Positions 51,481 through 64,000 of a stretch of DNA of 64,000 nucleotides are shown in pieces; within the stretch, counting starts at the first letter, position 1, and every line of letters begins with the position of its first letter. The position numbers and the translations under genes are program-made. The notes below the pieces were generated by a model. It did no database searches and had not been told where the DNA came from. It was given only the letters and a program-made list of their open reading frames with translations. Source of the DNA: Scylla paramamosain (lineage: Eukaryota > Arthropoda > Malacostraca > Decapoda > Portunidae); contig NW_026973671.1 in assembly GCF_035594125.1 (NCBI RefSeq), positions 195,001-259,000 of the forward strand, read 5' to 3'.

Positions 51481-52650
51481 CCTAATATCACTTAAAATTA
51501 CCTAAACACACCTAACCTCACCTAATCATACATAACCTCAGCTAATATCACCTAACTTCACATATCCTCATCTAACCACACCTAACCTCACCTAACCTCA
51601 TCTAACTGCGCCTAAACTCACCTAATCTTACCTAACCTTTCCTAACCACAAGAAACCACACCTAATCTCATCTAACCACACCTAACCTTATCTAACCTTA
51701 GCTATCTTTTCCTAACCACACTTAACTTCATTTAAACTCAAATAACCTCACCTATGTACATCTAATCACACCTGACCTCACCTATAGCTACTTAACCTAG
51801 TTTAAACAGTTGTAATGTCACAAAACCTCACCTAAGCAAACCTGATCTCACCTTAAATCACCTAACCTCTACTAAGCACACCTAACTTCAGATAACCTCT
51901 TTTAATCTTCTCCAAGCACACCTAACCTCACCTAACCTCTCCTAACTTTGTTTTACCTAACCTAAGCGCATCCAACCTCATTTAATCTTAACTAATCACA
52001 ACTAACCTTATCTAACCTCACTTAAGCACACCTAACTTAATATAAATACAACTAATTTCACCTATCCTCACCTAACCTCACCTTACCACACCTAAAACAT
52101 CTAATCTCCCCTAGCCTTACCTAACGTCACTTATCCTAATCAAATGTCTCCCACAATCACCTAATCTCACTAAAACTTACCACACTTAACCTCACTAAGC
52201 CTATCCACACTTAACCTCACTAAGCCTATCCACACTTAACCTCACTTAACCTCACCTAATCTCAAATAACCTCATCTAACCACACCTAATCTCACATAAA
52301 CTCAAATAACGACACAAAAGCTCACGTAAAATAATCTGACCTCTAGTAACAACACCTTATCTCAACTAACCTCACTTAACCACACCTAGGCTAACCTAAC
52401 TTCTCTTAACTACACTTATCCACACCTAACCTCACCTAACATCACATAAACTTTTCTAACCTTGGTTAAACACACATACCTTTACCTAAACACAAATAAC
52501 CTCATCTAAAATCACCTAACCCACCAAATCTTATCTAACCTCACATAATGAAATCTAACTTCACTTAACATCACCTAACCTCATCTAACCACACTTAACC
52601 TCATCTAACCTCTCCTAACGTCTTCACCTTAGCTAATAAAACCTAACCTC
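51481..52650. repeat. Degenerate (CCTAA)n array, segment 3
   Basis: Same pentamer composition and orientation as segment 2. It stops at CTAACCT directly against a LINE B fragment. Confidence 0.95.
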
Positions 52651-53526
52651 AGGAGGTAAACATTTCACGCAGGGAAGCCACAGAACGCTTGATTTCTGAT
52701 CTTTCTAAAATTTCTGATTGGGGCAAAGCAAACTTGGTATTGTTCAATGCCTCAAAAACTCAATTCCTACATCTATCAACTCGAAACAACCTTCCAGACA
52801 ACTATCTCTTCTTCAGTGACACTCAACTGTCCCCCTCTTCTACACTGAACATCCTCGTTCTGTCCTTTACTTATAATCTGAACTGGAAACTTCACATCTC
52901 ATCTCAAGCTAAAACAGCTTCTATGAAGTTAGGAGTTCTGAGACGTCTCTGTCAGTTTTTCTCACCCCCCCCCAGCTGCTAACTCTGTTAAAGGGCCTTA
53001 TCCGTCCATGTATGAAGTATGCTTCACATGTCTGGAGGGATTCCACTCATACTGCTCTTCTAGACAGGGAGGAATCAAAAGCTTTTCGTCTCATCAACTC
53101 CTCTCCTTTAACTGACTATCTTGAGCCTCTCTCTCACCGTCGCAATGTTGCATCTCTAGCTGTCTTCTACCGCTATGCTCTTCTGATCTCGTAACTGCAT
53201 GCCTCCCCTCCTCCAGCGGCCTCTCTGCACAATACTTTCTTCTTTCTCTCACCTCTATTCTGTCCACCTCTCTAACGCAAGAGTAAACCAGTATTCACAA
53301 TCATTCATTTCTTTCTCTGGTAAACTCTGGAACTTCCTGCCTGCTTCTATATTTCCATCTTCCTATGACTTGAATTCCTTCAAGGAGGAGGTTTCAAGAC
53401 ACTTATTCATCAATTTTTGACTACTGCTTTGACCCTTTTATGGGACTGGTGTTTCAGTGGGCATTTTTTTTATTGGATTTTTGTTGCCTTTGGCTAGTGT
53501 CACTCTTACATAAGAAAAAAAAAAAA
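52651..53526 (+). mobile_element. LINE family B, 3' fragment
   Basis: Starts at CAGGAGGTAAACATTTCACG, after the YADD region, and runs through the C-terminal RT region (ISDWGKANLVLFNASKTQFL, CMKYASHV analogue, VNQYSQSFISFSGKLWNFL). It ends in the 3' UTR and A-tail at about 53514-53526. Reading is broken at about 52980 (C-run) and 53190. The left flank is CCTAA-oriented and the right flank is TTAGG-oriented. Confidence 0.92.
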
Positions 53527-53952
53527 GGTGAGATTAGTTGGTGTTAGGTGAGGTTAAGAGATGTTATGTGAGATTAGGTGAGATTTGGTGTGGTTAGGTG
53601 AGGTTATATGAGGTAAAGTATGGTTAGGTGAGGATAGGTGAGGCTTCATGAGGTTAGGCTTCGTTAGATGAGGTTAGGTGAGATTAAGCATGATTAGGTG
53701 AGGATAGGTAAGATTGAGGTTAGGTAATGTTAGGTGAGGTAAGCTGGTTAGCTTAAGTTAGGTGAAGTTAGTTGAAGTTAGGTATGGTTAGGTGAGGTTA
53801 TGTGAGGTTATGAGAAGTTAGGTGTGGTTATGCGTGGTGAGGTGATATTAGGATAGACAGGGTGAGGTTAAATGAAGTTAGGTATGATTAGGTGCTTTTA
53901 GGTGAAATTATGTTAGGTTAGAAATGGTTAAGTGAGATAAGGTGTAGTTAGT
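53527..53952. repeat. Telomere-type array in inverted orientation (TTAGG-strand)
   Basis: Units such as TTAGGTGAGG replace the CCTCACCTAA seen to the left, so the array strand is reversed from 53527 on. Confidence 0.93.
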
Positions 53953-54979
53953 TTAGATTATAAGTAAAGGACAGACCCTGGATCTTCATTGTAGAAGATG
54001 GGGTCAGTTGAGTGTCATTGAAGAAGAGGGGATAGTTGTCTGGAAGGTTGTATTGAGTTGATAGCTGGAGAAATTGAGTTTATGACGCATTGAACAATAC
54101 CAAGTTTGGTATTGTTCAATGTGTTTTGGTATTGTACCTGTGTCTACCACAGCAGCAATACAACGGTCAGAAAGGAAACTTGAGATGAAGTTACAGAGAG
54201 AAGGATAGAAGCCCTAGATGGGTAGTTTGGAAATCAAAGCTTTGTGCCAGACTCTATCAAAAGGCTTTTATATCTCCAAGGCAACAGCAAAAGTTTCACC
54301 AGAATCTCTAAAAGAGGATGACCAAGACTCAGTAAAGAAAGCCATAAGATCACCAGTAGAGCGGCCTTGATGGAACACATATTGGCGATCAGATAGAAAG
54401 TTGTGAAGTGATAGATGTTTAAGAATCTTCCTGTTGAGAATAGATTCAAAAACTTTAGATAGGCAAGAAATTAAAGCAATAGGACGGTAGTTTGAGGGAT
54501 TAGAACGGTCACCCTTTTTAGGAACAGCCTGAATGTAAGTACAGCACGAGAACAAGCTGTGTTAAACCAAGGTTTAGAAGGTTTATGTCGAAAAAAAGAG
54601 TGAGGATTGTACGCCTCCTTGCCAGACACTATCACCTCTGTTATGAGCTCAGCACACAAAGACGGGTCTCTGACACGGAAGCAGTAGTCATTCCAAGGAA
54701 AATCAGCAAAATACCTCCTCAGGTCCCCCCAACTAGCAGAGGCAAAACGTCAAAGGCACCTTGAGGATCCTGAGGAGGGATTTGAGCGATAGAGCAAGAT
54801 ACAGATATGAGATTGTGATCGGAGGAGCCCAACGGAGAAGAAAGGGTGACAGCATAAGCAGAAGGATTAGAGGTCAGGAAAAGGTCAAGAATGTTGCGCG
54901 TATCTCCAAAACGGTCAGAAATACGAGTTGCAGCAACTTGTTGCACCAATTGCTCTAGGTCGTGGAGGACAACAAAACT
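53953..54979 (-). mobile_element. LINE family B, minus-strand internally deleted fragment
   Basis: Matches the minus strand of the full copy in three blocks. Relative to 36.3-39.6 kb it lacks about 260 bp around the YADD motif (junction near 54104-54142) and about 550 bp upstream of the RT core (junction near 54540). It lacks both the 5' and 3' ends. Remaining recognisable pieces include [20 protein letters not shown], and the endonuclease [13 protein letters not shown]. The first junction carries a 16-bp-arm palindrome. Confidence 0.88.
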
Positions 54980-55063
54980 GAATCTACGGTTACATGAGCT
55001 TAGGTAATGTTAAGTTAGGTTAGGTAAGGTTGGGTGACTTAGGTTAGGTTAGGTTAGGTTAGG
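54980..55063. repeat. TTAGG array with five perfect telomere units
   Basis: TTAGG repeats five times without error at 55039-55063, the cleanest telomeric run seen. The flank is degenerate TTAGG. Confidence 0.92.
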
Positions 55064-58000
55064 TTACAGGAGGAGGCGGTAGACACCTGCCGAAACAATA
55101 ATTACTCCCAGTCAGTCTAAAGCACTGTTCAAGGGGTGCTGTAAACTTTTCTTTAAACCAGCTGTGACCTCATTGAACGTTTCCCTTTATGTCTCACAAC
55201 ACAAGGGGGCAGTCATTGCTTCTGTCCTCTGAAGACAACTCTCTTCCTCCACACAAAACTACAAGCACCTAATAACACACACACCCCTCACTCAAAAAGT
55301 TTAAAATCATCATGGCGACTCCTACACCAGCTTCGGAGTCCCCATCTGGGGAGGGGACCATAAATGTCCCCAGGTCGGACTGCCTTTCTGTCGACGACCC
55401 TAAGTGTCTTGACACCCCCTTCAACTTTTTCTTCATTAACTTCTGCAACATTCGCTGTCTAAGATCTAATTTCAATCTGTAGAACACCACCTCTCCTCTT
55501 CTAAACCTCATCTTCTTTTCCTCACTGAAACTCAGGTGTCTGAGGCAACTGACAGTAGTCCCTTTTCTGTTCCCTCCTACTTTCTCTATCCTCAATTTCG
55601 ATCCAAAGCTGGATGCTGCGTTTATGTGCGCAATGACTTAACCTGCTCTCGTGCCCACGCTCTTGAATCTTCCGAGTTTTCCACCATCCAGCTACAACTA
55701 AAGAGTCACTCTCATACTAAATTTATCTATGCTGTATACCTCTCTCCTAACTCCTCTGACTATAAGAAATTCTTTGACTACTTAACTTCCAAAGTGGAAA
55801 ACATTCTGACCCTCTTCCCTTTTGCAGAGATCTCCAATCTTGGAGATTTCAATGTTCACCACCAGCTTTGGCTTTCCTCTCCCTTCATTGACCATCCTGG
55901 TGAACTAGCCTACAACTTTGCTATCCTCCATGACCTAGAGCAATTGGTGCAACACCCTACTCGTATTGGACCGTCTTGGAGATACGCCCAACATTCTTGA
56001 TCTTTTCCTGACCTCTAATCCTTCTGCTTATGCTGTCACCCTTTCTTCTCCGTTGGGCTTCTCCGATCACAATCTCATATCTTTATCTAGTCCTATCACT
56101 CCAATCCCTCCTCAGGATCCCCCTAAGCGAAGGTGCCTCTGGCGTTTTGCCTCTGCTAGTTGGGGGGACCTGAGGAGGCATTTTGCTGATTTTCCTTGGA
56201 ATGGCTACTGCTTCCGTGTCAGAGACCCGTCTTTGTTTGCTGAGCGCATAAGAGAGGTGATAGTGTCTGGCATGGAGGCATACATTCCTCACTCTTTTTC
56301 TCGTCCTAAACCTTCTAAACCTTGGTTTAACACAGCTTGTTCTCGTGCTATACATGATAGAGAGGTGGCCCACAAAAGGTACTTAAGCCTTCCATCACCA
56401 GAATCTCATGCACTTTATATTTCTGCCCGGAACCATGCCAAGTCTGTTCTCCAACTAGCCAAAAACTCCTTCATTAACAGAAAATGTCAAAATCTTTCAA
56501 GATCTAACTCCCCTCGTGATTTCTGGCATCTAGCCAAAAATATCTCCAATAACTTTGCTTCTTCTTCTTTTCCTCCTCTACTTCGACCAGATGGCACCAC
56601 TGCTATCACATCTATTTCTAAAGCTGAACTCTTTGCTCAGACCTTTGCTAAAAACTTTACCTTGGACGATTCTGGGCTTGTTCCTCCCTCTCCTCCACCC
56701 TCTGACTACTTCATGCCACCTAATAAAATTCTTCGCAATGATTTTTTCCATGCCCTCGCTGGCCTAAACCCTCAGAAGGCTTATGGACCTGATGGGGTCC
56801 CTCCTATTGTTCTCCGAAACTGTGCCTCCGTACTTGCACCTTGCCTAGTCAAACCCTTTCAGCTCTGTCTGTCAACATCTACCTTTCCTTCTTGCTGGAA
56901 GTTTGCCTACATTCAACCTGTTCCTAAAAAGGGTGACCGTTCTAATCCCTCAAACTACCGTCCTATTGCTTTAATTTCCTGCCTATCTAAAGTTTTTTAA
57001 TATATCCTCAACAGGAAGATTCTTAAACATCTATCACTTCACAACCTTCTATCTGATCGCCAGTATGAGTTCCGTCAGGGCCGCTCTACTGGTGATCTTC
57101 TGGCTTTCCTTACTGAGTCTTGGTCATCCTCTTTTAGAGATTTTGGTGAAACTTTTACTGTTGCCTTGGACATATCAAAAGCTTTTGATAGAGTCTGGCA
57201 CAAAGCTTTGATTTCCAAACTACCCTCCTACAGTTTCTATCCTTCTCTCTGTAACTTCATCTCAAGTTTCCTTTCTGACCGTTCTATTGCTGCTGTGGTA
57301 GACGGTCACTGTTCTTCTCCTAAATCTAATAACAGTGGTGTTCCTTAGGGTTCTGTCCTGTCACTCACTCTCTTCTTATTATTCATTAAAGATCTTCTAA
57401 ACCAAACTTCTTGTCCTATCGACTCCTACGCTGATGATACCACCCTGCACTTTCCCATGTCTTTTCATAGACGTCCAACCCTTCAGGAGGTAAACATATC
57501 ACGCAGGGAAGCCACAGAACGCCTGACTTCTGATCTTTGTAAAATTTCTGATTGGGGCAGCGCAAACTTGGTATTGTTCAATGCCTCAAAAACTCAATTC
57601 CTCCATCTATCAACTCGACACAACCTTCCAGACAACTATCCCTTCTTCTTCAATGACACTCAACTGTCCCTCTTTTCTACACTGAACATCCTCGGCCTGT
57701 CTTTTACTTATAATCTGAACTGAAAACTTCACATCTCATCTCTAGCTAAAACAGCTTCTAAAAAGTTAGGTGAATGTAAGCAAACTTCCAGCAAGAATTA
57801 AAGTTAGAAGTCTGGGGGGGTTCCACTCATGCTGCTCTTCTGACAGGGTGGAATCAAAAGCTTTTCGTCTCATCAACTCCTCTCCTCTAACTGACTGTCT
57901 TCAGCCTCTCTCTCACTGCCGCATAATTGCATATCTAGCTGTCTTCTACCGCTATTTTCATGCTAACTGCTCTTCTGATCTTGCTAACTGCATGCCTTCC

Positions 58001-58312
58001 CTCCTTCCGCGGCCTCGCTGCACAAGACTTTCTTCTTTCTCTCACCTTTATTCTGTCAACCTCTCTAACGCAAGAGTTAACCAGTATTCTCAGTCATTCA
58101 TCCCTTTCTCTGGTAAACTCTGGAACTCCCTGCCTGCTTCTGTATTTCCACCATCCTATGACTTGAATTCCTTCAAGAGGGAGGTTTCAAGACACTTATT
58201 CATCAATTTTTGACTACTGCTTTGACCCTTTTATGGGACTGGCATTTGAGTAGGCATATTTTTTATTGGAATTTTGTTGCCCTTGACCAGTGTCCTTCCT
58301 AAAAAAAAAAAA
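55064..58312 (+). mobile_element. LINE family B, full-length copy inside inverted array
   Basis: Begins near 55066 with CAGGAGGAGGCGGTAGACACC after TTAGG units and ends with A-tail at 58301-58312, followed by TTAGG-type sequence. The 5' UTR is about 245 bp and the 3' UTR about 100 bp. It shares structure with the copy at 36.3-39.6 kb, so a family consensus can be reconstructed from several copies. Confidence 0.93.
55312..58212 (+). pseudogene. LINE B ORF, second full-length copy, disrupted
   Basis: The ATG at 55312 (MATPTPASESPSGEG...) begins the single endonuclease-RT ORF. It has NIRC-type start, [26 protein letters not shown] and SDHNLIS, then [29 protein letters not shown] at 57427-57438 and a C-terminus ending SRHLFINF at 58212. 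Breaks: a stop in the early endonuclease near 55479, a small indel near 55969, TAA at about 56998, TAG at about 57347, and a 31-bp inverted insertion with loss of about 115 bp near 57770. It is not functional as read, but most catalytic residues remain. Confidence 0.9.
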
Positions 58313-58365
58313 GTAAGGTAATGTTAGGTTAGGTGTTGCTAGGTGTGGTTAGGTGATTTTAGAAT
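58313..58365. repeat. Short TTAGG-oriented array remnant
   Basis: TTAGGTTAGGTGTTGCTAGGTGTGGTTAGG-like sequence marks the right end of the inverted block. Confidence 0.85.
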
Positions 58366-58489
58366 TGTCTCTAAAAATATTGATACCGTGTATCTCACTT
58401 AAACTTATTTCATAGGTTACATAAGTATCTCTTAGAACTGCAATACCATTTTTTTTATTCAGACTTGGTTTTCTGGTGATTATAAATAT
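58366..58489. other. AT-rich unique spacer
   Basis: About 125 bp between the inverted array and LINE A. Nothing recognisable. Confidence 0.5.
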
Positions 58490-60490
58490 ATAAATATTGG
58501 AGGACGTCCACTTAAAATGGCACAATTACGTCGCCACCACCACAGAAGCCTTCCTCCGCTACTTCCCAACCAAGACCGTCACAGTGCACCCGTTTGATAC
58601 CCCTGGATGGCGCCCTGCCTTAAAAGACTCATGTGTCAGCGGACCTGGGCGTTCCACTCCTGACCGGTCCTATACAAGAAACTAAGAAACAAAGGGATCA
58701 GGGAGATTAAGGCTGCCAAGGCATGATATTACCGGGACAAGATACACCACCTCAAGTTGGCCAACAACAGACAGTAGTATGCTAAGATCAAACCAGTGTG
58801 TGGCCTACAAAAGCACACTTCATCTCTTCCTTGCACCTCACACCTTCTTGCTAATCTCGCAGCTCAGGAGATGAACCATCACTTTGCCGCTATCTGTCAG
58901 ACCTTTCCTCCCCTCCACACCACTCCGCTTCCAGACCATCTTCCCGCTCCCTCCCCACCCCCCACCGTCCAGGCGATGGATGTTTTTAAGAGAATGCTTA
59001 AATTTAAATCAAGATCACCACACCAACTGACCATCCTATAAAAATTTACAAGGAGTTTCCTGAAGAGCCAGCAACACCGCTCTGCTCCATAATAAATGCC
59101 TCTCTCTCTCTCAACACTCCTGCTCCGCGGACTGGAAGACATCTTGCGTCACTCTCATCCCCAAAACTTCCAGTCCAGTCACTCGTTGACCTCAGGCCAG
59201 TCTCTATCACCCCTATCCCTAGCCTTATTTGCGAAGATTTTGTGTATGACTGGGCCTACACCAAAGTTATAATACCGTGGATATCAGACAGTTTGGCAAT
59301 ATCAAAGCCACCTTCACCTCCCATTACCTGACCAGCTTCCTTCAATTCATCCACAGCCACTTGGGCAAGCGAAGCACCTCTCTAGCTGTTGCTTTTCTGA
59401 ACTTCAAAAAAGCCTTTGATCTTGTTGATCATATTTTTGTCATCAGCAAGGTCTGGGTCTCCCTCCTAACCTGGTAGCGTGTGTAGCCGACTTCCTCTCA
59501 AGGAGGCGTCAGGCTGTTCGCTACCAGGGCTCTGTCTCTAATTTCCAACAGCTGACATGTGGGATCTCCCAGGGGACCACGATGGGTCCACTATGCTTAC
59601 TACTCCTGATTAACGACGCACTCACTGACACCCCCATCACTGGAAGTATGAGGATGACTGCACCATCAGCATCCCAGTCTGCAACAAGAACCCGGACTAC
59701 TCGCCAGTGCATGCAATCTTGGAGCGACTGCAGAAGTGGACGAAAAAGAACAGGATGACCATTAACCACAGCAAAACTGTGGTGATGCATTCCTGTACCT
59801 CCTCTTTACCAGTGCCCCCTCCCCAGCTCACGGTGAGCCCGTACTCCCTCCAGATGGTCTAATGTGCCAAGCTTCTCGGAGTCACGGTGGACGTCCAGCT
59901 GACATGGAAGTAGCTTGTCGCCAGCACCGTAAGATCGGATACTTACAGGCTGTACATGCTGCGCAGATTCAGGTCGCTGGGGACGCCGACAGACAAGTTA
60001 AGGGGGGTGTACCTCGACTCCATCCTCCCCAAAACATATGTATGTCTCCCCAGCGTGGTTCTTCTCCCTCACACACACTCAACAGCTCCAGCTAGAGAGC
60101 CTGCAGAAAAGGGCGTGAAGGGTCATCCTTGGTCCTGCCTACACAACCTATGATGAAGTCCTGACCACCCTGAGTCTGTTCAGAATATACACCAGGCACC
60201 GAGAGGCTTTGGTGGAATTTGGAAGGGGACTTTTGCATCATCCAACTCTCAGACACATGCTGCCGCTTGACACGCCTCACCCAGTCCGTGCCACCAAACA
60301 CCACAATAAGATAACGCCACTAAGGGTGCCGCGCACGGACCGGTACAGACTCAGCGCGATTCCCACCATGGTACGAGCCATCAATCAATAGTATTTCGCT
60401 TCTAGATTAGACCTAGCTTCAGGATTAATGTTAAGTATTTCCCCACCCATCTGTGTACATTTTCAGTTTGTAAACTGCCTGAATAATAAA
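58490..60490 (+). mobile_element. LINE family A, 5'-truncated copy
   Basis: Starts in the linker before the RT (WHNYVATTTEAFLRYFPTKT) and ends with a 3' UTR and (TTA)n tail. RT pieces in shifting frames: LTSFLQFIHSHLGKRSTSLA, AVAFLNFKKAFDLVDH (catalytic Asp), GISQGTTMGPL, then YEDD at about 59648 where YADD is expected, LQKWTKKNRMTINHSKTVVM and SKLLGVTVDVQLTW. The C-terminal region shares RHREAL.EFGRGLLHHP with the fragment at 4.24 kb. Many stops and shifts make it inactive. The clade is L2/Rex1-like or related, an uncertain call. Confidence 0.85.
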
Positions 60491-60790
<300 letters not shown>

Positions 60791-60794
60791 TTAC

Positions 60795-63700
60795 TCTCAC
60801 CTAACCTTAACTTAATTCAACTCATCATCATCAATTATCCTCACCTAACAACACCTAACTACACCTAACATAACCTAACCTCATCCAACCACATCTAACC
60901 TCACTTAAACTCGCATAATCTCACCTAACTTCAACTAATTTCACATTACCACACTTAACCTTACATAACCTCACCTAAACTTACCTTACCTTAACTCACT
61001 TATCATCAGTTATCCTCATCTAACCTCACCAAACCTCACCCAAACACACCTAACCTCAACTAACCTCAATAAGAAACATCATCCAACCACACCTAACCAT
61101 ACCTAGCCTCTCTTAACCTTACCTAACCTCATGTAACCTCACCCAAGTATTCAAACATCACCCTCCCTTACCTAACCTCACCTAATCTCACCCAACAATA
61201 CCTAACTTAACATAACCTCACCTATTAATACCTAACATCTCCTAACCACATTTAACCTCACCTAACCTCAGCTGCTGACAACTAACCGCAATTAATATCA
61301 CCTAATTTCACTTAACCTCACCTAACCTAACCTAACCTTACCTAACTTCACCTAACTTCAAATATCCTAATCACTCATACTAATCACTCATAACGTAACC
61401 TCATATAACATCATATAACATCCTCTAATCTCAGCTAATATCATCTAACTTCAGCTAACCTTAGAATCAAATACTTAACCTCATGTAAGTTTACCTAACC
61501 TTACCTAACATCACTTAACCTTATGTAACCTCACTTAACACTCAACTATCCTTAACTAATCAATCAGAACCACACCTAACATTACCTAACCTCACCTAAT
61601 CTCACATATCTTTACATAACCGTACTTAACCTCACATAACCTCACATTATCTCAACTAACCTCACATAACCTCTCCTAACCACAACTAACCACACCTAAC
61701 CTCACCTAACTATGATTAACCATACCTAACCTCATCTAACTTCACCAAGCAAAACTTGTCCTAACCTCACCTAATTTCACTTAAGCACACCTATTCTCAC
61801 CTAATTACACCTAAATTCACCTAACCTAACTAATCTAACCTAACCTAACCTCACCTAACCTCACCTAATCTCACCTCACCACACATAATCTTACCTAACC
61901 TTACCTCACGTAACCTAAGTTCACCTGACCTCACCTAACCTCAAATAACCTCACCTAGGCAAATATAACCTCACTTACTCTCACCTAAGCACACTTTATG
62001 TCATCTAACGTCACATAAGCTCATGTAACCTCAGATAAACTCACCTACCATCTCGTAACCTGACCGAACCTCACTTAACCTTAATTTCTCCCACTTAGCC
62101 TCACCTAACTTACCTTAATTTCTACTAATCTCACTTAATCGCACATGACCTTACCAAACCTCACCAACCCTCACCTAACCTTCTAACCTTACCTAACCTC
62201 AGCTAACTTCTCCTAAAACACCTAATATTACCTAACCTCTTCTAACACACCTCACCAAATCCTATCTAACTTTTAGTAACCTTAGCTAATCTCATCTAAC
62301 TTTATGTAATCACACATAGCCTCACCTAACCTCACCTAACCTAACTGATCCTCACCTAACCACATCTAATCATAGCTAACCTCACTTAACCTCACATAAC
62401 CTCACCTAACCACACCTAATATCACCTAACCTCTCCTAATTTCATCTAACCTCACCTAAGTCATATAACCTCAACTAATTACACTTAACCTCACTTTACC
62501 TCATCTATCCTCATCTAACAAGACACCTAACACCATATAACCTTACCTAACCACAAGTAACCTCATCTAACCTTACTTAACCTCATATTACCTTTCCTAA
62601 CCTCATCTATTCTCACCATACAACACACAACCTCACTTAATCTCAGCTAACCACAGCTAATATCACCTAAAGACACCAAACTACACTTAATCTCTCCTAA
62701 CCTCACCTAAACTCTCCTAACCGCACCTAACCACATCTAATCATTAACCTCACCTACCTTCTTCTAACCTCAGGTAGCCTTTAGTAAACTAACTTCAGCA
62801 CACCTAACCTCACATAACATTAGCTAATAGCACCTAACCTTACATAATTATAAATAACCTTACCTAACTTCTCTTGACTTCACCTAGACACACCTAACCT
62901 CACCAAATCTCACCATATAACCACACCTAACCGCATGTAACCTCGACTAACCAAAGGTAACCTCAACTAACCTCACCTAACATTACTTATTCATACCTAC
63001 CCATAGGTAACCTCAGCTAACATCACCTAACCACTCCTAACCTCATCAAACATAACTTAACCACACCTAACACACTTAATTTCACCAAACCTAACTTAAC
63101 CTCACCTAACCATACGTAACCTCAACTTAAATCAACTAACCGCACCTAACCAACAATAGTATCATCTATCCTCACCTAACCTCTCATAACAACATATAAC
63201 CACATTTAACCTCACTTAACCTAAACTAACCTCTTCTTACGTCACGTTACGTAACCTAATGTGAGCACAAATAATATAACCTAATATCACCTTACCACAT
63301 ATAACCTCACCTAACCTCACCTAACAGGACCTAACCTTATATAACATACCTAACTTTACCTTACCTCTCTTCAACTCACCTAATCTCTCCTCACTTAATC
63401 GCCCCTAAAATTTACCTAACTTCACCTAACAACACCTAACCACACCTAACGTCACATAACCTCACCTAACACACATAATCTCACTTAACCTAAACTAACC
63501 TCATATAACCTTACTTAACCTCACCTAACCTTACATAGCTTCACGAAACCTTATCTAACTTCACCTAACCGCACTTAATACAAACTAATCTTACCTAGCC
63601 ATACCTAATACCAGCTAACTTCATCTAAACTTATATAACATCACCTAACCTCACCTAAACTTAGCTAACCTCAACTAACCTCACCTTACCGCACCTAACC

Positions 63701-64000
63701 TCACCTAGCTATACCTGATTTTATGTAACAAAACTTAACCTTACTCACAGAACCTCACCTAACTTCTCCTAACCACACCTAACCTCACTTAACCTCATCC
63801 TTATCCTCACCTAACATAACCTAACATATGCTAAACTCAACTAACCTTACCTAATCACACCTGACCTCACCTAACCTCACCCAACATCCCCTAAGCACAC
63901 AAACTCTTTTAACCTCAATCTACACCTTACCTTACCGTTCATCACCTAACCACACCTAAGCTCACATAACCTCACTTAACCACACTTAACCACACCTAAT
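60795..64000. repeat. Degenerate (CCTAA)n array, segment 4, runs off the window
   Basis: Same pentamer composition and CCTAA orientation as segments 1-3, with no other element recognised. The array continues past the right edge, so its full length is unknown. Confidence 0.95.

Overview
The window looks like intergenic, repeat-dominated DNA from an arthropod, most probably a decapod crustacean. Four things point that way. Dinucleotide and trinucleotide microsatellites are extremely long and dense. There are kilobases of degenerate TTAGG/CCTAA, the arthropod telomere-type pentamer. Several families of APE-type non-LTR retrotransposons (LINEs) are present, all with arthropod/invertebrate-type features. 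A short insertion near position 400 resembles a SINE-like repeat I recall from decapod genomes. No complete host gene was found; at most there are a few isolated exon-like pieces (8369-8489 and 17160-17310 are the best). Species and repeat-family names are inference.

Layout. 0-5 kb holds a CR1/L2-like LINE 3' fragment split by a 124-bp insertion with a 7-bp target duplication, a (CT)n tract, a minus-strand Jockey-like LINE whose 5' end folds back into a near-perfect hairpin, and the 3' end of a LINE called family A here, with a (TTA)n tail. 5-12.5 kb is pyrimidine-rich and microsatellite-rich DNA with a 75-bp tandem repeat, an exon-like segment and a 572-bp fold-back element. 12.5-14 kb is a damaged copy of LINE family B. 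14-28 kb is mostly AT-rich unique DNA with very long (TA)n, (TAG/GGT)n and (CT)n tracts, a 75-bp minisatellite, a strong hairpin at 23.56 kb, a promoter-like TATA region at 23.9 kb and two diverged copies of a GC-rich segment (24.07 and 27.77 kb).

28.05-32.2 kb is a nearly intact two-ORF LINE (family C) on the minus strand: ORF1 is intact, and ORF2 carries endonuclease and reverse transcriptase with a single frameshift in a T6 run. Its 5' region carries palindromic RFX-, CRE- and NRF1-like sites. 36.25-39.56 kb is a full-length but disrupted minus-strand LINE B.

From 40.36 kb to the right end the ground sequence is a degenerate telomere-like array, typically CCTAA alternating with CCTCA or CCACA, giving a roughly 10-bp superperiod. 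Inserted in it are a LINE B copy at 40.87 kb, a non-repetitive island with a MITE-like element at 50.62-51.48 kb, three more LINE B copies at 52.65-58.31 kb and a LINE A copy at 58.49-60.49 kb. The array strand flips to TTAGG between 53.53 and 58.37 kb, so the cluster has been rearranged. The mobile elements are the only coherent genes: each LINE would encode an endonuclease that nicks DNA and a reverse transcriptase that copies its RNA at the nick. Nothing in the window supports a host operon, pathway or novel defence system. The most interesting structures are the retroelement-riddled telomere-like array, the template-switch signatures inside LINE copies, and the family C element.
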